NCBI RefSeq assembly: GCF_030552475.1
Contig: NZ_JAUPED010000022.1
Coordinates: 1-46,806 of the forward strand
Origin: Mariniflexile sp. AS56
GTDB lineage: Bacteria > Bacteroidota > Bacteroidia > Flavobacteriales > Flavobacteriaceae
Direction of reading: 5' to 3'
Length of the DNA stretch: 46,806 nt
Part shown: in pieces, positions 36,401-45,400 of the stretch
How the letters are laid out: every line of letters starts with the position of its first letter
Position numbering within the stretch: position 1 is the stretch's first letter
Notes under the pieces: model-generated
What the model saw: the letters and a program-made list of their open reading frames with translations, nothing else
What the model was told of the DNA's origin: nothing
Database searches by the model: none
Translations under genes and position numbers: made by a program

Positions 36401-39400
36401 TTAACAGGAACAGACGATTTTCTGGCAACACCTACAACCGTAAGAGATGCCGGTGCAGGTTCGCTAGCCGATCCTTTATATACATCAGAAAGTACATTAG
36501 ATGATAGTGATGGTTCTGCAGCAGGTTCTTTGCAAATTAAAGGTAGAATTTCAAGCTTCCAATTACAAATTTCGCAAGCTGGTAATTTTGGAACGGCAGA
36601 TATTATGGAAATGATACTGTTTGCTTGTAATTATGTAGATTCCGATGAAGATGGTATTCATGACCACATGGATCCAGATAGTGATAACGATGGGTGTACC
36701 GATGCCGATGAAGCATATTATGGTTTAGAACCTGATGCCGATGGTGATAATAATGGTTTTTATGGAACAGGAACTCCAACAGTAGACTCTCGTGGTCTTG
36801 TAGTTGGCGCAAGTTATACAGGAACCAATAACATTTACACCAATACCATTCAAAACTCCTGTGATGATGTAGATGGAGATGGGGTGCCAGATGTTGGTGA
36901 TTTAGATAATGATAACGATGGTATTTTAGATGAAGATGAAACAAGAACAGTAGCTAATTTTCAACCTTCATGTGCAGGAACTGTTTTAAGTTTTATTAAT
37001 TATACAGAAGAAACAGGCGATGGTAATGCAAGCACCTTTTTAGTAGACGAAGTATTTAGATTTAGCGATGTCGCTGTAGGTTATGATGCTTTAGTAACCA
37101 TTGTTCAAACCTTTCATGCTGCCGTTGTAGATTTAGATGATAATGCGACAGATATAGGGTCGTTTAAACCCATAACCAGATTTACACTTCCTCATGTTGG
37201 TCATGAAGGTTTTGTGGAATATAGAATAGATTTTGTACAAGCGGGCACATCTACACCTGCAGGTTTAGCCGAATTTTTCGTGAACTATAATGATATAGAT
37301 GGCGATGGCTCGGGCGAATTCTCTGAAATAAATGCAACAACGTTTCCGGTAAGTTATACGCTTAATACGCCAACTAGCTTAACCATGGAAAATAAAGATT
37401 TGTTGTATGCTACAGGGCAAGCGGCCGTGTTTAATGGCTCAGGAAATGGCTTTCCAGAATCTAATTTTTCAGCAAGATATACCAATAGAAATTCACTTAC
37501 ACTTAGATTGGGAGGTGTTGCCATAGTTAAGAATGCTACTTCAACAGGAAGGTTGCATAATATAGAGTTTAATTGTGTTAGCAATTATATAAACCCATCA
37601 ACTATTATTACCGATGCCGATGGCGATGGTATCCCAAATAAATTTGATACCGATAGTGATAACGATGGTTGTGTTGATGCTTTAGAAGGCGATGGCGGGT
37701 TTACATTGGCGCAAGTAGCGGGAGATGGTAGCCTTGGTAATGCAGTAGATACTAATGGTGTACCAAGTATAGCAACTGGCGGGCAAGCAAACTTAAGTGC
37801 TTATGATGCGAGCGTTACAGGAGACCAATGTGATGATGATGGTGATGGCATTATTAATTTAAATGATATATGTGATGGTTTTGATGATACCGCAGATGCA
37901 GATGCAGATGGTGTACCAGATGGCTGTGATTTAGATGATGATAATGATGGTATTTTAGACAGTGTTGAATGTCCTGGTGAATTATATTATAATGATTCTT
38001 TTGAAGTGCCAGACATTCAAATATTAGGTGTTGATACAGTAGGAGGAAGACCAGATGCCGATAATGATGGCGAAGTAGATGCCTTATTAGCACAAAACTC
38101 TATTGAAGGATGGACTTTAACTGATACCAATAATTTCGATATTGTTTTTGATATTTTTAATGCATCAGCAGGAACTCAAAGTCTAGATTTATACGGAACT
38201 CCAAGTGCAACAGGTATTGAAAAAACATTTTTAGGATTTACAGAAGGGGTGCCCGTTAACTTTTCATTAGATTATAGTTCGGTTGAAAGTTTATTTGAAG
38301 CCGAAGTATCTGTCGATTATGGAACAGGTCCTATCTTATTAACAACCTTAAAACCAAATAATATTGCAGCGGTAGATAGTCCTGGAGTTGTGGGAGCAAG
38401 AGCGTCTTCCATTGTTTGGAATACCTTTACAATTAACTTATTACCAACAGCTTCCGGAACGGTAAAAATAATTATTCAGTCTACGAGTTTAGGTGTGGGG
38501 CAAACAGGGGTTTTAATTGATAATGTTATATTATCACAACCTTCGTGTTCAGATTATGATAACGATTCTATTCCAGATTATTTAGATATAGACAGCGATA
38601 ATGATGGTTGTAATGATGCTATTGAAGCAGGCCATATCGATGCCAATAATGATGGTGAAGTAGATGGTACTGGGTACGATGTTGAAGGTAAAGTAGCTGG
38701 GGCAGTTACGGCGTATACAGGCTTAACACCTGCAGTTACAAAAGCGGTACAAACAACGGTTACACCACCAGTAGCAGACGAAACCGTACAACAAGGCGAT
38801 AATGCGACTTTTACAGCCTCGGCTGCAGCATTAGAGGCTTCTAGTTTCACAGCAGGAACCCCAAATTACGATACGAATGCAGATGCTGGTTTAAGTTTTC
38901 AATGGTTTGAAAATGATGTGTTAATGCCAGGTGAAACCGCCAACAGCGTTACGTTAACTGCTGTTACTTTGGCGATGCATTCTAATGTATATAAAGTAGT
39001 TATAAGTCATACAGGAAATGCGTGTCCAGTTGAAGATGAAGGTGTGTTGTATGTGCAAGACCCAAGTATTGAGTCTGTTAAGACAGTTGTTTTAACCGAT
39101 GATGGAAATGGTGTTGATGGCGCTAACGATGTGCTTACCTACACCATTCTTGTAACCAATACAGGAAATACAGAACTTTCCAATGTAAATATTATAGATA
39201 CCTTATTAGATGCAAATGCAACACCATTAACTTTAACGAGTGGTCCAACATTTGTAGGTCCTTCAAATTTAGGGAGTGTAGAAGGTACGTTGTTAGTCGA
39301 TGAAATTGCAACTTATACAGCCACATATACTTTAACTCAAAATGATGCGAATGTAGGCGGTGTTTCTAATAGTGTCACAGCAAGTGGAGATACGTCTATC

Positions 39401-42400
39401 GCTATTAATGTGACCGATGTTAGTGATGATAATGATGATGCCGATGGAAACGTTTTAGACGATCCAACAGAAACAATTATTGTTGCTAATCCTGAATTAA
39501 TAACTACAAAAACCATAACAACATTTGGTCGTGTGTTAAATGACGTGATTGAATATGATATCATCGTTTTTAATAGTGGTAATGTAACCATAACAAATAT
39601 AGATGTTACAGATGCTAATGCGAATTTAGGAAGTATTGTTGGTAGCCCAATTGCGACTTTAGCACCCGGAGAAACAGCTATAGTGACGGCTTCACAAACC
39701 ATTACGCAAACCGATTTAAATGCCAAATTTATAGAGAATAGTGCTTCTGTTTTAGGTGATAGCCCTAACGGAGTGGATGATGTAAGTGATGTTTCAGATA
39801 CGGATGTTGATGGTAATGGTAGTGCCATACCAAATAATGAAACCATCGAATCACCAAACGGTAATGGAACAACCGATGCTGATGCAACGAACGATCCAAC
39901 TGTTACTTATTTTAATGGTGTGCCATTAGCCCAAGATGATGCTATTACAGTAAATGAGGATAGCGGTCTTACTATTATTAATGTATTGTTAGATAATGGA
40001 AGTGGCGCAGATACTTTTGGTCTTGATGGTCCAAATACAGGAGCTATTTCAATACCTTCTGCAACAAGTGCCAATGGTGGAGCTGTGTCTGTAAATAATA
40101 ACGGAACACCTACAGACCCAACGGATGATACCATATCTTATACACCTACCGCTAATTTTAACGGGACAGATACTATTGATTATACCATTACTGACGCCAA
40201 CGGAGACACCTCTTCGGCCACAGTAACCATCACCGTAAATCCTATTAATGATGCGCCGGTAGCCCTTAATGATCTAGCCACCACAGTAACAGAAGATGCC
40301 GTAACAATTCCTGTTTTAACAAACGACAGTGATGTAGATGGCGATGTTTTAACCATATCTGGTATTACAGTCCCTCCAACACAAGGAACCGTAGTTATTA
40401 ATGGCGATGGAACAATTACCTTTACACCAAATGTAACATTTGTAGCGGGTAGTGATACCTTTCAATATGAAGTTTGTGATGGTTCTGGATTGTGCGATAC
40501 AGCATCAGTAACGGTAACAGTGCCTAAAACGCCTTTACCACCTACAGCAAATTCAGATTCTAAAAGTTTTCCAGAAGATACCACCTTAACGGTAAATGCA
40601 GCAACGGGTCTTTTAAGTAATGATACAGATCCAAATGCCGATGAAACACTTACAGTGTCTCAATTTGTAGTGAATTCAATTACTTATACACCAGGTACGA
40701 CGGTAAATTTAGCAGAGGGTGACTTAACCATAAATGCTGATGGTAGCTATGTCTTTGTACCAACACCAAATTATTTCGGAGCGATTCCTCAAGTTGTTTA
40801 TACCATTTCAGATGGTAATGCTGGTACAGCTTCTAGTACATTAGATTTATTTGTGGTGTCTCAGAATGATTTACCAACAGCCTTAGATGATGCTGCAACG
40901 GTGAATGAAGATAGCGGAGCTACTATAATTGATGTGTTAGCGGATAACGGAAATGGCGTTGATAGCTTTGGTGGTGATGGTCCAAATGGAGGTGCCATTA
41001 CATTGCCAAGTCCTGTTTCTGCTAATGGCGGAACAGTAACCGTAAACAATAATGGAACACCAACAGACCCAACAGATGATACCGTAAGTTACACACCAGC
41101 ATTAGATTTTAATGGTGTCGATACCTTTACATATACCATCACAGATGCCAACGGAGACACATCAACAGCCACAGTAACGGTAACAGTAACGGCAGTTAAC
41201 GATTTACCAACGGCAGTAAACGATGCCGTAACTGTTAATGAAGATAGTGGCGCCAACATTATTAATGTACTAGCCGATAACGGAAGTGGTGCAGATAGTT
41301 TTGGTGGTGATGGTCCAAATAGTGGTGCCATAATTTTACCAAGCGCAACATCTGTGGAAGGTGGGACCGTAACTGTAAACGATAATGGAACAACCGATCC
41401 TACGGATGACACGGTAAATTATACACCTGCATTAGATTTTAATGGTGTTGATACCTTTACATATACCATTACCGATGCTAATAACGATACATCAACAGCT
41501 ACAGTAACCGTAACAGTAAATCCTGTGAACGATTTACCAACAGCCTTAGATGATGCCGCAACAGTAAATGAAGATAGTGGAGCTACCATTATTAATGTAT
41601 TAGCCGATAACGGAAACGGAGCAGATAGTTTTGGTGGTGACGGTCCAAATAGTGGCGCCATAATTTTACCAAGCGCAACTTCTGTTAATGGTGGTACAGT
41701 AACCGTAAACAATAACGGAACACCAACCGATCCAACAGATGATACGGTAAGTTATACACCAGCCTTAGATTTTAATGGTATTGATACCTTTACATATACC
41801 ATTACAGATTCTAATAACGATACATCAACAGCGACAGTAACGGTAACGGTTAATCCTGTTAACGATTTACCAACAGCTTTAGATGATGCCGCAACGGTGA
41901 ATGAAGATAGTGGAGCTACCATAATTAATGTGTTAGCCGACAACGGAAACGGCGTTGATAGTTTTGGTGGTGATGGTCCAAATAGTGGAGCCATAACCTT
42001 ACCAAGCGCAACATCTGTAGCAGGTGGTACAGTAACAGTTAATGATAATGGAACACCAACCGATCCAACAGATGATACCGTAAGTTATACACCTGCCTTA
42101 GATTTTAATGGTGTAGATACTTTTACATATACTATTACAGACTCTAATAACGACACGTCAACAGCGACGGTAACCGTAACAGTAAATGCTGTGAACGATG
42201 TGCCTTTAGCTAAAAATGATGTTGTAACTGTTGTTGAAGATAGTAGTGCTAACATTATTAATGTGTTAGCCGATAACGGAAACGGAGCCGATAGTTTTGG
42301 TGGTGATGGTCCAAATAGTGGGGCTATAACTTTACCAACTGGTACAACTACCAAAGGAGGAACCGTAACTGTAAATGATAATGGAACACCAGCAGATCCA

Positions 42401-45400
42401 ACAGATGATACCGTAATTTATACACCTGTTTCAGATTTTAATGGTCAAGATACTTTTACATATACCATTACCGATTCAAATAGCGATACATCAACAGCAA
42501 CAGTTACCGTAACAGTAAGTGCTGTGAACGATTTACCAATAGCAGTTGATGATGCTGTAACTATCAATGAAGATAGCGGTGCTACCATAATTAATGTACT
42601 AGCCGATAACGGAAACGGCGTTGATAGTTTTGGTGGTGATGGTCCAAATAGTGGGGCTATAACGTTACCAAGTGCAACCTCCGTTAATGGCGGAACAGTA
42701 ACAGTAAATAATAATGGAACACCAACCGATCCAACAGACGATTCAGTAAGTTATACCCCAGCATTAAATTTTAATGGTGTTGATACATTTACGTATACCA
42801 TTTCAGATGTAAATGGAGATCGATCTACTGCCACCGTAACAGTAACGGTAAATAGTGTGAACGATGTCCCTGTAGCAGTTGATGATAGTTATACCGTTAA
42901 TAAAAACGTAAGCGTTCAGTTATTACCATTAACGGCAGATTCGGATGCAGATGGTGATACTATAAGTATGGTATCTATCAACGGAATTGCGTTAACTCCA
43001 GGAATAGCACAAAGTATAGCGGTAACAAACGGAACCGTAACAACGGATACGGGAGGTATAATCACCTTCACACCAGATACCAATTATAGTGGATCCGTAA
43101 GTTTTCCATATGTTATTACAGATGGAACAGCAACTGCAACAGCAAATGAGATTATTACAATCAATCCAACAAACGATGCACCAATAGCAGTTGATGATAC
43201 CTATACAACAAATGAAGACACAGCTGTTCAATTAGTACCATTAACAGGAGATACCGATGTGGATGGTGATACCTTAAGTATAGTATCCATCAACGGAACT
43301 GCTTTAACACCAGGAACGGCGCAAACAATCGCAGTCACCAATGGTTCAGTGAGCATCAATACAGCAGGAGTTATTACATTCACACCAGCTGCCAATTACA
43401 ACGGTTCGGTAAGTTTCCCATATGTTATTACAGATGGAACAGAAACGGCAACAGCCAACGAAAACATTACTGTAAATGCCATAAACGATGCGCCAGTCGC
43501 AGTTAATGATGCTTACACTACAGATGAAGATACTAATATTCAATTATTACCATTAACGGGTGATAGCGATGTGGATGGTGATACTTTAAGTATTGTATCC
43601 ATTAACGGAACCGCATTAACTCCAGGAACTGCTCAAACAATTGCAGTGACTAACGGATCAGTGGATATCACAATAGGAGGAGTCATCACGTTTATTCCAA
43701 ACACCAATTACAACGGCGCAGTAAGTTTTCCATATGTTATTACAGATGGTACCGTAAACGCTACAGCGAATGAAACAATTACTATAACGCCGGTAAATGA
43801 TACTCCAGTGGCGGTCGATGATTTATCAACCACCAATCCAGGTGTGGCCGTGACAATTCCTGTTTTAACCAACGATACAGATGTTGACGGTGATGTCTTA
43901 ACGGTTTCAAGTATTGTAACAGTACCCGTAAATGGTACGGTTGTAATCAATGGAGATGGAACAATCACCTATACACCAAATCCAGGTTTTGAATTTGGAT
44001 CAGATACGTTTGAATATGAAGTATGTGACGGTTCGGGATTATGTGATATCGCATTAGTAACCGTTGAGGTTCCAAAATCCTTTTTACCGCCAACGGCAAA
44101 CCCAGATGCGAAGAGTACTTTAGAGAACACAACATTAACGGTTGCAGCAGCTACTGGATTATTAAGTAATGATACGGATCCTAATTCAGATGAAACTTTA
44201 GTCGTTACGACTTTTGAAATAGGCGGAACAACCTATACAGCTGGAACCACAGTTAATTTAACAGAAGGTGATTTAACAATCAATACTGATGGTAGTTATG
44301 AGTTTGTACCAGCATTCAATTATAATGGAGCAGTACCACAAGTCACTTATAGCATAAGTGATGGTAATGGAGGCACAAGTAGTAGTACATTAGATATTAC
44401 GGTAACTTTAGTAAACGAAACTCCTGTTGCGGTTGATGATGCATACACTACAGATGAAGATACGAGTGTACAATTATTACCATTAACAGACGACACCGAT
44501 GGAGATGGTGATACCTTAAGTATTGTGTCTATTAACGGGATTACCTTAACCCCAGGAACAGCACAAAGTATCGCTGTGACCAACGGTACCGTAACCATTG
44601 ATATACCTGGGATTATCACATTTATACCAGATGCGAATTATAACGGTGCTGTAAGTTTTCCATATGTTATTACAGATGGAACAGCAACGGCAACAGCCAA
44701 TGAAAATATTACAGTAACCTCGATAAACGATGTTCCTGTAGCCGTGGATGACGCGTATACTACGGATGAAGATACGAGCGTTCAATTACTTCCTTTAACG
44801 GCTGATTCGGATGGGGAAGGAGATACTTTAAGTATTGTATCCATCAACGGGATCACATTAACGCCCGGTACTGCACAAACAATCGCAGTAACTAACGGTA
44901 CAGTAACTACAGATACAGCAGGAATCATCACGTTCACACCTGCAACCAATTACATTGGAGGTGTGAGCTTTCCATATGTTATTACAGACGGAACGGATAC
45001 AGCAACGGCGAACGAGATTATTACAATTACGCCAGTAAACGATGCGCCAATAGCGGTTGATGATACGTATACAATAGATGAAGATACAAGCGTTCAGTTA
45101 TTACCATTAACGGCGGATACTGATGCAGATGGCGATACCTTAAGTATCGTATCGATTAACGGAACAACTTTAACACCAGGAACGGCACAAACAATTACAG
45201 TGACTAATGGTACAGTTACCACAGATACAGCGGGAATTATCACGTTCACACCAGCAGTCAATTATAACGGATCAGTAAGCTTCCCATATGTAATTACAGA
45301 TGGAACAGATACCGCAACGGCGAATGAAAACATTTCTATAACGCCTGTAAACGATGCTCCAGTGGCGGTTAATGATTTATCAACCACCAATCCAGGAGTC

